From Ignelater luminosus (taxonomy: Eukaryota; Arthropoda; Insecta; Coleoptera; Elateridae): 64,000 nucleotides of DNA. Below, piece by piece: positions 43,866-55,463 of the stretch. Position 1 is the stretch's first letter; every line of letters begins with the position of its first letter. The DNA lies in assembly GCA_011009095.1 (NCBI GenBank), contig VTPC01001018.1, forward strand, positions 1 to 64,000, written 5' to 3'. The notes beneath the pieces are model-generated. The model was not told where the DNA came from. It saw only the letters and a list, made by a program, of their open reading frames with translations, and did no database searches. The position numbers and the translations under genes were made by a program.

Positions 43866-45500
43866 TCATCACAATGTGATTTTTGTTTAAGATATAACCA
43901 TTGGCTTAAAGTTGCTGCTTTATTATTTTGCTTGTGTTAGATCTAGATCAAGTAAGTGTAAAATACAAATCTATGACAACTATTATAAGGCAACTTTAAA
44001 GACCATGAATAAATAAATAATTAAAGAAAAATATTATGGTTCGATTTGTGTATCTCTTGCTTTATTGTTTAACTACTATATTACATTAGATTAAATTGTA
44101 ATTGAATTGCTAATTTTAGTCAAGTTATTTTGATGAGCGCGTTTTATATTTTTCAAATACTGCACATATATATTATTAAAAGATTATAATAAACCAAGCT
44201 TTAAACTCAAGTATACAATTTTAGTTTATTTAATCAATTTCAATTAAAAATACATCATCAAATTGTACTTTTCTACTTCTAATAATAACTGTGGAACAAA
44301 TGAAAAGTTCTGAAATCAATATTCACCTCAATCAATGAAATTTTTAAATAAGTGTAGATTTATTAGAGTTTTTATCGATTTTAAAATTGATAATATTGTG
44401 ACAATATTTTAATGAAACATTCCCGGAATAATTCTGTCTTTTCTTTTTCACCATTTGTTTGTATCCTTCATATTTCTAATTATATAAAATTATGGTAATT
44501 GTTGTAAATATCTTTAGATTGGTTGTAACATTGTAGTAAGATTTATTTTAAGACTTGTAAATTTATTAAAATAATCTAAATATTCTGTAACAGACTGTAT
44601 AGAAGGTTGCGTGATAAATTAATAAAATATATTGTATAAATTATGGCATTGTGTGTTTTGTTTACTTTGTTTCAAAACTAGTTTCTGATAACCAAGTTAT
44701 TTAATCTGTTTAGTAAACTAATGTAATATGTACAATTAGAACAAGTAGTATCTTAAATGAAAAAATCATTATATATTTGTCTCTCAAACACAAAAATAAA
44801 GAAAGAGCATATTTTAAAAATATTTTGCCTTTTATGATTAACTTTAAAGAATTATTTGTTGATAAAGTCTATTTTTAAATTCCTTTCCTGTTTTGTAGTT
44901 AATGTACAAGATAGATATTATTAGTTATCTAGTTGCAGTTGATAAAAATGCCAATGTAGGGGATGTATGATGGAATTTATTATTTATTAATAAAGCAGTC
45001 TTGACAGATAATTCCAAGTTTTTAGATAACTTGAATCGACTTCGTAAAGATAGTAGATATGCACTGACCACACAAAAAAGCTTGCACCAAATATGAGGAA
45101 AATCTTTATTTTTGATTTGTCTTAGAAGTGCACCAATAATTAATGCATCCAAAAACTAATGATACAAGTCACTTTGATTTACCAAGTGAGTTTTGGTTGG
45201 GCAGAGAATGGCGTCTTTTGAAATGACCAAAACCGAAAATCATCAATATTTTTGAAAGCATCAATATTTTGATGACATTGTGATAGACATCACCTGGTAA
45301 AACTTGAAATAATAAATTGCTTGCATTGATTATGGATAACAATAATAATAATAATAATGATAGACATTGTTAATGAAAAGAAAATTGACAACTATACAAT
45401 ATAACTTAAATTATGTAAGCAAGGATCAGGATTAGGTGCATATCTTACTTGTTCTACCACCTAACCAGTAACCTACCTCTGTGTATATTAAACATAATCT
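43866..45500. other. Intergenic AT-rich region
   Basis: 3' of PIP4P1. No gene recognised. A minus-strand frame at 44925-45152 is open for 75 codons but shows no motif or splice support. Confidence 0.4.
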
Positions 45501-45504
45501 AAGT

Positions 45505-47790
45505 CAGTGGTTCCCAAATTTTTTTGTCAAAGGGCTCCCTCTAGCAAGAATTCTTGACCCCCTCACGCCTCTTCCCGTACTTTATTAGTAATAAAACAGT
45601 GGCTGTTAGCAGTTACGCTAATGTCACTGGTAGTTTTCTTCTAGTTGTAAGCACCAAGTTTAAAAGTATATAATTCATTCCGTTTTTATGTTTTAACATT
45701 GATTTTCAAATATAATTATATTTGAATATATTGTAGTGATGTGTATGTGTGTGTGATAATTAATTATTTTATTGTTTCACTATTGTTACAATTTAATTGA
45801 TAAAAAAAAGAAAAAAAAGGAGATTAGTAATAAAATTGGATTAGTGTAAACTGTGATGTGAAAAGTGTAAACTGTAAACTGTAAAAGTTATTAATAAAGA
45901 CAAATAGTTATCAGTTTAATATTTATTTAATTAAAACTGAACCACCCTGAGAAATAATTAAAAAAAGTAAAATTACAATTTCAACTAAAAATCTGTAGCA
46001 ATATATTATATTTATTATTTATATTTGAATATAAGAATATATAATTGTAATTGAAAATCAGTGTCAAAAAGATCAATGCATGCAAAAAAAATAAAGATTT
46101 AAACTGGATGTTTATTGCGTCTAGTATTGCAGCGACTGTTTGCTACCTGGGCCATCTATCACCAAGTAGCACAATTTATTCTTTGCGTTTTATGGAAGTT
46201 TCCACCATATTCGAGGAGTGCTAGGGGGCACTAGAGCTTTCTGGCAGTTTCAGTTTGACTTTGTAGAAACAGTGAGGCGCGACGAGGCATCATTTTTAAC
46301 TTGTGTGCTGTGTTGTTAGCTACTCAGTGCAATATCGGTTATTTTGAAATTTATTGTTTTGTTAAATATGGACAAATTTTTAAAAAGATTATTACAACCA
46401 TCTGCGCCTGGAAGTGATAAATATAAAAAGAAAAATAGATTGTACAGCGACGAATAGCTTAAATATGGTTTTACGGCTATTTCCAATAAACCACACTGTG
46501 TTGTTTGTGGAGAAGTCTTGTCAAAAGAAAGTATGAGGCCATCAAAGCTATTTCGACATTTAAATAGCAAACATCCAGACCAAAACGATAAGCCCGTGAA
46601 ATTCTTCAAAAGAAAGCTCAACTCCCCGAAGAAGGAGCAAGCTACTTTTACATCAACAACCACTCATAATGAAATAGCGTTACTAGCAAGTTATCGTGTT
46701 TACCTCATGAAATGGATTCTGTTATGAAAAGTTTTATTAAAGTTGTAAATTCCATCAAAGGAAAAGCGTTACAGACTCGTATTTTTTAAAACATTTGTGA
46801 AGAGATGGGTTCTTTATATGTAGATCTTCTTTATCACACAGAAGTGAGGTGGCTTTCGAGAAGTAACGTCTTGAAAAGAATTTTCCATTTAAAAGCAGAA
46901 CTTTTGATATACTTGCAAGATGATAAATCGGAATATGAGAACTTATTTTCCAGTCCTCTTTGGCTTCTTAGACTGGCTTTCTTTGCTGATATTTTCGAAC
47001 ACTTAAATAATATTTTGAAGAGTAGTTTGCAAGGCTGCGATGTTAACATAATAACAGCCATAGTGTGATAAATTCTGGCCATGTTTTCGCAGATATGCAA
47101 ATTAGTTTGCAGAACTTAAAGCAAAAGCTCTGCGACTATTTCCCCAAAGAAATTCAAAACGGTTATGATAATTACACATGGGTACTGAATCCGTTCTTAG
47201 ACAATTCTTTTCAACACGCTGAGATTGCAACAAACATGAAGGAACAACTTATTGAAATATTAAGTGATAGAATGTTAAAACTAGACTTTTTTTCTCAGAA
47301 CCCAGATCAGTTTTAGACCAAAAGGATGCAAGAATACCCCCAGCTCGCAAATGAAGCTGTAAAGTGGTCAGTTCCATTTGCAACATCATATTTATGCTAG
47401 TTGAGTTTTTCGTCTATGACTGCCATCAAAACAAAAGTGAGAAATCGCCTCGAACTTGAAAATGATATTATTGTGTGTATATCAAATACAGAGCCCAAAT
47501 TTGAGAAGCTCGTTTCTGAAAAACAGGCACATACATCACATTAAGATTCTTTTACTTTGTTATTGTTTGGTGTTTAGAAGTGTTATTGTTTTCATCTGTG
47601 TTCCACCAGTCACGTTTATGTATCTGAATATACGATAAAACTTAGGTTAGTTAAGTGTTAAGGCATTATTTTTGTTTCATATGTTTTTATTTTCATTTGC
47701 GTTTGAAATAAATGTCCTAGTAAGGCGTTTTTCTTTTATTTTCTCGCGACCCCCCCCAGTTCTTTAACGCGACCCCTCGGGAGGTTATTA
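45505..47790 (+). mobile_element. Degenerate hAT transposon of the ZBED5/FAM200-like type
   Basis: The left terminus cagtggttcccaaattttt at 45505 is a hAT-type end. The matching right end is missing; the element fades after the gcgacccctcgggagg block at about 47765-47790. In between, plus-strand fragments read: MDKFLKRLL near 46368, a BED-type zinc finger with CVVCGEVLS and FRHLNSKH at 46495-46570, TEVRWLSRSNVLKRIF at about 46840-46890, and the C-terminal dimerisation end ISNTEPKFEKLVSEKQ near 47480-47530. Stops and an internal deletion break the gene. Inactive. Confidence 0.75.
46368..47545 (+). pseudogene. hAT/ZBED transposase remnant
   Basis: Coding remnant of the element above. It has a stop about 29 codons after the ATG, a frame change near 46700, loss of most of the catalytic domain, and another frame change near 47070. 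The BED finger, the WLSR segment and the C-terminal hATC-like region (SDRMLKLDFFSQNP, later PQLANEAVKW) are still readable. No sign of domestication: breaks lie in every domain. Confidence 0.65.
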
Positions 47791-47799
47791 ATTAATTAC

Positions 47800-49040
47800 G
47801 AGTATTATATTAATAATATAAAGTAAATTGGACTCTGCTGGTAATGCCAGATAATAAATAACATTTATTTACGACTCTTCAATAATATAGTCGTTATACG
47901 CGTAACCATAGGGATATAACCATACTCATAAAACACTAGTGAATTGTATGGATTTTATTCACTGGCGGTGATTTGTTGGTTGCCTATTTATAGATATAAA
48001 CAAAATAGAAATTGTTATAATCTCAAACTATTTATTGTTAGAAAAAAAAATTGGACATCCTCTTCGGAGGATCAGGGGAATCCACCTCCAGATCTTCTTC
48101 CGAAGTGTTAGAATCGTAAAACGTAGTATTCGATTCGCACATAATGGGAATTATTCACTCACACTATAGCAATAGTCAAAAAACGCTTGATACTGTGTAC
48201 CTTCGTAAATGTCAAAATGGAAAAATTAATTTAAAAATTTTTTTATTATTATTATTTTTGTTGCTCAAAGCAGTAGAACATAAATGAATTTATGCATTAC
48301 TTGTTTACACGCTATATATACAGATAGAATAAAAATATCACCTTTTTTACATATTAAGCCAGCGAGCGTCAAGCAATTTGTAACTGATCTGTTTTTATGT
48401 CTTCTCGTTGTATCCTTAAACAAAAGCTTTGAAGTTTCTAAATTCTATTAGTATGAGCAACTTTTAAGTAAGGTCCATAAACTGCGTCTGCACAATCCAA
48501 TATTATTGATAGAACAAGTGACAAACACATTAGAATCTTAATGCTAGAGCTAAGCGAATGTCTATGCTGATAAACTTTTTTAAGACTTCACAGCACTTTC
48601 TCAAACGGTTGGAAATATGTTAGTAAATCTCAATTCAGCATCTACATGAAGCCCAAGATCAAAATGTGGTATCTGAATTTGGCCAATCATTACCTGAGTA
48701 CGAAATGTACATAACTTTATATCGCTTTTTCTACCAAACAAGATTGTTGCCGACTTATTTATTAAGGTTTATTTGGAGTATTCCGATAAGTTTGACAAGA
48801 CATAATTTATTGCTTAAAGATAAATATATTTGCGTGCCGTCTGCGTAAAAATGACAACTAGCAGACAGGAGTACAGATTTTAGATTGCTTATGTACACTA
48901 TATCGTAAACAGCACCAGGCCCAAAATTAATTTCTGAGACGACGAGATATACTTTGTAGGTTCATACATCCTGCAATCTGTTGGAAAGATAATTAGAAAG
49001 TAATTCAATAGCATTAGACCAATAAAATGCAAGTAGTCCA
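47800..49040. other. Intergenic, no supported feature
   Basis: AT-rich. An open frame at 48666-48848 has no family resemblance. The transition to the 0.5-kb tandem repeat occurs at about 49040. Confidence 0.35.
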
Positions 49041-49041
49041 A

Positions 49042-50036
49042 TCAATGAATGCCCAAAAGTGGATTGTAGAGGACATGGAAAGGGGGAGAATTTTTCTCTT
49101 GAGGAATGTGTTGGGGGAAGTTAGAAGGCAAAGATACTGAAAGTCCCCGCCCCTAGCCCTGCTGCTTCAGGGGGAGGGGGGTGGAAACGTCCCTCTTTTC
49201 GGTTTCTTGCTTATAACTCGGAAACGGTGCGTCGTTCAGTAAAAAGTATTCTCTACAAAATAAAAGATAATTAAATTTCCTACAAGACTGTCTATACTCA
49301 TTTTCTTTCTATGTGTTATAGTTTCCCAGATATTCGCCAGCGAAGATCAATAATTTTCGAAAAACTTTTTTTTGCCTCACATTTTTCGTCAAACTTGTCT
49401 TTCTAACTCCTCAGTCGTCAGACGAAAAGTTGTAGAGCATTCAGTCGCCTTTAAATATATGTAATAGTTACTAATTTATTTTCTACAGGTTAGAGGTTAC
49501 AGCAATTTGAAATTTTTGGATACATTTTGTGATTTCTCAAGAAAAGTCAATGAATGCCCAAAAGGGGATTGTAGAGGAATTGTTCTCTTAAGAAATATGT
49601 TGCGGGTAGTAAGGAGGCAAAGATACTAAAAGTCCCCGCCCCTAGCCCTGCCGCATTAGGAGGGGGGTGAAAGGGTCCCTTTTGTCGGTTTTTCGCTTAT
49701 AACTCGGAAATAGTGCGTCGTACGGTGAAAAATATTCCTTACAAAATAAAAGATAATTAAATGTCCTACAAAAATGCTTATGTTCATTTTCTTCCTATGT
49801 ATTATAGTTTCCGAGATTTCGCCAACGCAAATCTGTAATTGTTTTTGCCTTGCATTTCCGTCGAAGTTGTCCTTCTAACTCCTCAGCCTTATGTTTTCTA
49901 AAACGTCGTTACACAGGGAGTTGTAGAGAATTACATTTCCTTCAGAAATATTTATATTTACTAATTTATCTTCTACGGGTCAGAAGTTACAGCAATTTGA
50001 AAGTTTCGAATAAATTTCGTGATTTCTCAAGAAAGC
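49042..50036. repeat. Two tandem copies of a 0.5-kb unit
   Basis: Unit 1 starts at 49042 and unit 2 at 49547, both with tcaatgaatgcccaaaa. They share ggattgtagagga, aaagtccccgcccctagccct, cttataactcggaaa, gtgcgtcgt, ctaactcctcag and ctacaggttag/ctacgggtcag in the same order and orientation, ending with gatttctcaagaaa. Period is about 505 bp. Units differ at many positions and by small indels. Non-coding. Confidence 0.8.
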
Positions 50037-50039
50037 TAT

Positions 50040-50520
50040 ACTTTCGTTATTATCGCTATTTATGTATCAGGAAACTGGAATTTAAGAAAAATCTTACTGA
50101 TCTTTGTAATGTAACTAAATGTGGGTGCTCAGCGATTTCACAAGATGTATTTTTAAAAATATAAATTAATTAAGATTTTGTCTAATGAAGTTTCATTTCT
50201 CTACTTCTCGCGAGATGTGATAAAGAAAAAAGTATATATAGGGTGTTCTATGTATACTTTATATGGAAACATTTTAACGTTTTTTAGTTTCCTTTTGGTG
50301 TGATTTAATTGAAATCTTTCATGCCTTTAAACAACGCCGCAAAAACTAATGTTTTTCAACATGAGCTGTATTTCTAAATTTAAATTTACGAGGGGCAACG
50401 TAATGTATACGACGATGCTTTGGTACGGCCAGCCCCTTCACTCAAAATTTGCACTTGCGTTTTGACCCAAAGAACAGCCCAAAGCCAGTTGATGTGAGAT
50501 AAAGTACCGACACCAAACAA
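50040..50520. other. Intergenic, possible MITE edge
   Basis: Contains agggtgttctatgtatac at about 50240-50256, which resembles the outer end of tatacagggtgt-type elements, but I found no second end. No gene. Confidence 0.3.
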
Positions 50521-51137
50521 AAGATGATCGCAAATTGAGCTCAATAACAATTTTCTCTTTGCTAGAAGAACTGTTGTTCCATGTCGACTTTATATGTAAG
50601 TTTGAGGTTATTAAAATTTAAATAGAAAAAAGTAATTAATTAATAGTATTAATCGTGTTTTTGAAAGCTAAACTCATATTATTATAATTATGATCTGATT
50701 TTCATTTAGGTTAACCCGATCTATTCAAAAACGGTTGTGCAACCACTACAAAATTTATTGTACAGCAATTGATAAAAAAATTGTGAAAGTGATGAAGATG
50801 ATGCCGAGGAAACTGAAAATACACTTAGGCAGGACTTTCATAGATCTTCGCTAGATAACTATTAACCACTGACCGAAACAGAACGATTAGAACTTATTGA
50901 AGGAGTTCTACAACCTCTTTCACTACAATTCTTATAGGACAAACAAAATTTTGAATTTACCGCTATTTTTCTGTAATTAAATCTGAGCTCACATTAACCT
51001 CACAAAGTGTTTAATTCTGGTCATGATTCTGACATTGTTTATAAAGTAATAAACAATAATAGTCATCATCATTATCATCATCATCATCATCATATACCAA
51101 TAATAGTAGTAACAATAGTGATAGTTCTACTGTTGAA

Positions 51138-51368
51138 ATGTTCCTAATATATAAAAGATTGCGAACAAACGAAAGATCTGTCTCGGTTAGACCAATCTTT
51201 TTAAAAAGAATAAGCTTAGGAGAATTTCATACTTTATACACGCGGCTTTTAAATGATCAAAAAAAATTCGAAAATTATTTTTGTATGTCATCAACCTGTT
51301 TCCAATTATTAATAGACAAACTGCAACCATCGTTTAGAATAGGGCATACAAACTGCAGCTGTTTTTAA
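51138..51368 (+). pseudogene. Harbinger transposase N-terminal fragment
   Basis: 76 codons containing VRPIFLKRISLGEFHTLYTR and KFENYFCMS, the typical lead-in of DDE_Tnp_4/Harbinger nucleases (RP-x-R-x-GEF--L---L--D--KF--YFRMS). The nuclease core is missing downstream. A remnant only. Confidence 0.6.
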
Positions 51369-51724
51369 AAATCTGATTTTCTTTTTCCGATGCGGACGTG
51401 CATGCTCACTACATTCATTTTACTATCTTCTTAGGTCAAGATGAGTCAAATTTCAAACATGTTTAAAATGATGGGCTGGCGTAAGTCAACCTAAGATGAC
51501 CGATTACGACCAATCGATGTAGAGAGAGAACGACTGAAGATGAGCTAGTTTGAAATTTTGATCTATCGCGACCTATCGGAGGTAACCCAAGAAATAATCC
51601 TGTGAGAATCCTGCCTAACTCATACAAACTTTACAAAGAATAAAAAATAATAAGAAACAATAAGGCATTAATAATTACTGTTTTTTAAAATTTAAATTTT
51701 CATAACACTTCTAAACCCACGTCC

Positions 51725-51887
51725 ACGTTTAAACTCGTCAAATTTAACGTGGAATAACAGCGCCCCCAGAGGAGAGAAAATCGTCACCGAGTATCGAACA
51801 AAAAACGATCGCAAATTGAGCTCAATAACGATTTTCTTTCTGCCAAAGTCGTTGCTATTCCATGTCAAATTTGACAAGTTTAAACGT
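51725..51887. repeat. 163-bp inverted repeat (35-bp arms)
   Basis: Arms 51725-51759 (acgtttaaactcgtcaaatt...) and 51853-51887 are reverse complements with about three mismatches. Possibly a mini-MITE nested in the second copy of the Harbinger-associated segment. Confidence 0.65.
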
Positions 51888-52110
51888 CAGTTTATAAGTT
51901 TGAGGTTATTAAAATTTAAATTTTAGAAAAAGTAATGTTAAAAATGGCTTGCTATTGCATATTGAACGCGTTTTTGGGGACTTTACCCTTTATTTTTGAT
52001 CTGATAGTACAAATTACATGACAGAGTTATTTGTATTAACCCAGTTTATTCGAAAAACGGTTACGTATTACCAATACAAAATCTTTTGTACAGTAATTTA
52101 TAAAAAAGAA

Positions 52111-53280
52111 AGTAAACACTTGCAAACGTTTTTAATCAGAGGAAGATAACAAGGAATACATTCATATTTATAAGGCGCGGTTGTAAATCTAATACGTGGG
52201 AGCTCGGGATACTTTTGTCCGTTACTGTATAAAATATCATCAAAAATTTACTTTGTATTTTACAAGACATACATTATACTAATTAGCAAATCAAGGCCAG
52301 AATTGATTTTACAGAAGAAAACAAACATGATGATAGTTACTTCATGTCTACGCGAAGTGTATTAATAAGCAGATAGTCCAATATCTTTTATAGGCGACCG
52401 CCCAAGTACGCAGTATTCACACAACTGACACATAAGTTTTCCAGATTTGTATGTATACCAAGGATCAAGAAGCTCGCATGACTCAAGTCTTTCTCAAAAA
52501 ATTAGCCTAAAGAGTCTTTAAAAAAACGTAATTTTAAACTATGACAGTTACAAAAAAATATTTGAAACAAAAGAGAAAGAGTATTAAATAAAAAGTGTTC
52601 TTGAAGTTTTTTTTTATTTCTACCGTTTGCGTTTTCGAGTAAATTAAATTATAAGGTTATGCAAAAGTCACACCACGTTTTTGCTGGGAGCACTGGTTCT
52701 CACTTTTCGCGAACACTCTTGCTCAAAAAGTTTAATAACTTTTAAAAGAGGAAGAGTTCAGCTATCGATATGCATAAAATGAACTGAACCTAATTTGTAG
52801 AGAATTTAATTCCCCAGATTTTATAAGCAGGTCTTTTACTTTTAGGATGCACCCAAATCGAGACATTTAAAAAAAAGTCAAAGTTTAGTGTCTTTCATCG
52901 GTGTTGGCGTCGTCAGTAGGTAGCTTTAGACATCAAAATGCACAAACGTACCAATTTGCAGCTTTCCAACATTTTTCTCGGGCACACTTAATTTTAAAAT
53001 TGAGCCTTTTCATATTTCATAAAATCATAAAACAACCTTGACAATAAATTTATTAATAGATGGCTCTAGTAAACTTGATTTTAGTAAAATTAGATAATAA
53101 TCAATTTTTAAATACATAGCAACCTTATTGATTTTATAACCCTTTTCATTCCGTTTCCTGTTTAATAATAATATATCACAGCAATTATTAACCTCAAAGA
53201 CACCATTTACGTCAGTCTGTCAGGAAAATTCTCAGTGAAAACGTATTAGTATTTGATATAAAAAATATATACTAGAAAGA
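52111..53280. other. Intergenic, upstream of TPPP copy 1
   Basis: AT-rich. No repeat boundary or exon recognised. The last few hundred bases must contain the promoter and 5'UTR of the TPPP gene. Confidence 0.35.
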
Positions 53281-54972
53281 ATGGCTTCGGGTGGTGCGAA
53301 TTTAGAACAACAATTTCAAGCTTTTGCTAAATTTGGGGATAGTAAAGCGGATGGTAAAACTATAACGCTTACAAATATTGATAAATGGTTAAAACAAGCT
53401 AAAGTGATTGATGGAAAGAAAATAAGCACCACAGATACGGGAATTTGCTTTAATAAATTGAAGTAAGGTTTTATAAAATTGTTCTTCTTGTTTACAATAT
53501 ACCATTTTGTTGCTGTATTAAGGTATTTATATGTACAATCTTAAATGTTGTATTTACTTAATTATTAAGTAGCGGTAGCTACTCTATGTTTTGGTAATTG
53601 TATGTCTTTTATGTTTATTATTATAATAATAATAATAATAATAATAATAATTATTATTATTATTAATATTATTATAATAATAATAATAATAATTATTATT
53701 ATTAATATTATTATTATTATTATTTATTAATTGTATGTCTGTCTGCCCGTTCGTCTATCTGTCCCAAAGCGCCAATATCAATCGACGGATCTCGACCAAA
53801 CTTGAATCATAGGTCCTTGGATCCTGAGATTGTGCAAGCAATATTTGGTTTCTGTTCAGCGTGACCTCTTAAGGTACTTTATTCCTGAGAGTTCATAAAA
53901 AAATTGAACATAACTTCAACACCAATTAACTTTCTACCGTACAGACATGAAAGTTTGGTCATTGGTGGTGGACGATTAAACACTTTTCAATGGTTTTTCG
54001 TTTCTTGGTCACCTTATCTTCAATGATTCGGGTACCGGCAATCGTTTTTTTTTCTTCCTCACGTATTCTGAGTCTCAGGGCATGGTGATCATACAGACAT
54101 GGAAGTTTGTCATTGGTGATGGACGAATTAGCTAGCTGGTTTATGTTGGCGCTTGTCTCATTTAGATTAGTCAGATGGTGCTTGCTGTACTCTTTAAGCA
54201 TAACATGTATAACATGTCTCTGTCTTTGAAATGCAATGACTACATCACAGTACTTTACCGCTACTTTTATGCATGCGTTTACAACGGCTGATTTTATTTA
54301 TTGTTTATGCAGGTTCTTATCCTTAACAACAAAACTATTATTTATTAGAAAAAGGTTTAAGGAATATTGCCGTCTGGCTTTTCTAAAATCATTTAAAATT
54401 ACACAGGGTGTAGTCTATGGTTGAGATATGTAACGCATGAAGATAAAGAAAAAGAAACTTGCAATGAGATATGTTTCAGCTGCAGAGTACACCCTGCGTA
54501 ATCGGAAGTAGTTTTAAAACACACAAAGGGCATTTTAACAGGTGCCATTTTTACTCGTTGATACACCTTCATCAGTTTACTGTTTAATTTTAGAGCAAAA
54601 ACCATCAACTTTCAACAATTTGTAAAATTCATTGAAGATCTTGCTAATTATAGAAATGCAAACGTCGACGACATCAAAAAGATTCTTGTAGAATGTGGTC
54701 CGCCAGGAACAACTCATACTACGGTTAATCTTCATTATTTTTGTAAATGAATATGCTGCACTGATATATTCCTTTTTATTTTATAGCAAGCCGTAAAAGT
54801 TGGAGGAGTTGACCGTCTTACTGATACATCTCAATACACAGGAACTCATAAAGAAAGATTTGATGAAAGCGGAAAAGGTAAAGGTATCGCCGGCAGAGAA
54901 GATATAGCAGATGGTAAGGGTTACGTTACTGGTTACAAAAATGCCGACACCTATGATAAAACGCACGAGTAA
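53281..54972 (+). CDS. TPPP: Tubulin polymerization-promoting protein (p25-alpha), copy 1
   Basis: Microtubule-binding protein that promotes tubulin assembly and bundling (ringmaker in flies). Exons 53281-53462, 54594-54723 and 54787-54972 give 165 residues, similar to TPPP3. It starts [20 protein letters not shown]. The core contains [11 protein letters not shown] and [16 protein letters not shown] (EF-hand-like p25 fold). The C-terminal exon encodes the hallmark [15 protein letters not shown] followed by [13 protein letters not shown] and [13 protein letters not shown]. Phases are correct and ends GT-AG. Intron 1 (1.1 kb) holds an AAT microsatellite and TE debris. Tail-to-tail with copy 2. 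Intact. Confidence 0.95.
53615..53730. repeat. Palindromic TAA/TTA microsatellite
   Basis: About 115 bp of alternating (taa)n and (tta)n blocks, so the array changes strand at least three times and can fold into long hairpins. Inside intron 1 of TPPP copy 1. Confidence 0.85.
53740..54200. repeat. TE-like debris in TPPP intron 1
   Basis: Less AT-rich than its surroundings. The words acagacatg(a/g)aagtttg followed by tcattggtg(g/a)tggacga occur twice, at about 53942 and 54094, suggesting a tandem or LINE 3' fragment. No coding part. Confidence 0.35.
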
Positions 54973-55463
54973 TGTCTGGAAGTCTTATACACACTGAAAG
55001 TTATAGTACAAAATGGTGTTGTGGAAAATATATGTAGAAGTTGTCATCTGAGCACTAATTAAGAATGTGAGCACATTTATATAAGAGACTAATGTATTCA
55101 GAAATAAATTAGGGTAAAATTTCTTACGTCTTTGTAACTTTATCTAAAGGGCTTTTAATTTAAGGATAGTTGAAGTAATCAGACTGAGACGGATCAACTC
55201 GGACTGAAGGAGTAATGAAGCTTAGCATAACAATAACAATCTCCATACTTCTGTTTCACTTTATACATCCTTCTTGTTATTTAGATACTTGGCACTTAAA
55301 AATAAATAAAACTAAATGCAGAATAAAGCTTTAATTACGTTTAGTGTACATTTTTTAATGACAAAGATTTAGGTAAGTATTTTGACTGATTCGCTTGATA
55401 AATTGCGTCCATGAGCTTAAGTTTGTTGTATAGTTCCTTTAAGTGAATTTTATTTCTTAGCAT
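54973..55463. other. Convergent gap between TPPP copies 1 and 2
   Basis: About 490 bp separating two TPPP genes arranged tail-to-tail. It includes aataaatta at about 55101 and aataaataaa at about 55301, candidate polyadenylation signals. No remnant of a canonical TPPP C-terminal exon for copy 2 was found on the minus strand. Confidence 0.45.

Larger units (their letters stand above)
50527..52110 (+). mobile_element. PIF/Harbinger-type remnant with direct duplication of one end
   Basis: Two direct copies of a roughly 270-310 bp segment occur at 50527-50795 and 51796-52110. Shared blocks are gatcgcaaattgagctcaat, ttccatgtc, gtttgaggttattaaaattt and caaaatttattgtacagcaa-like words. Between them a plus-strand ORF (51138-51368) encodes a Harbinger N-terminal region. 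It looks like two partial insertions or one element with duplicated ends. Confidence 0.5.

Noticed and set aside
44925..45152. 75-codon minus-strand ORF
   Set aside because: No motif, no splice support, and surrounded by AT-rich non-coding DNA.
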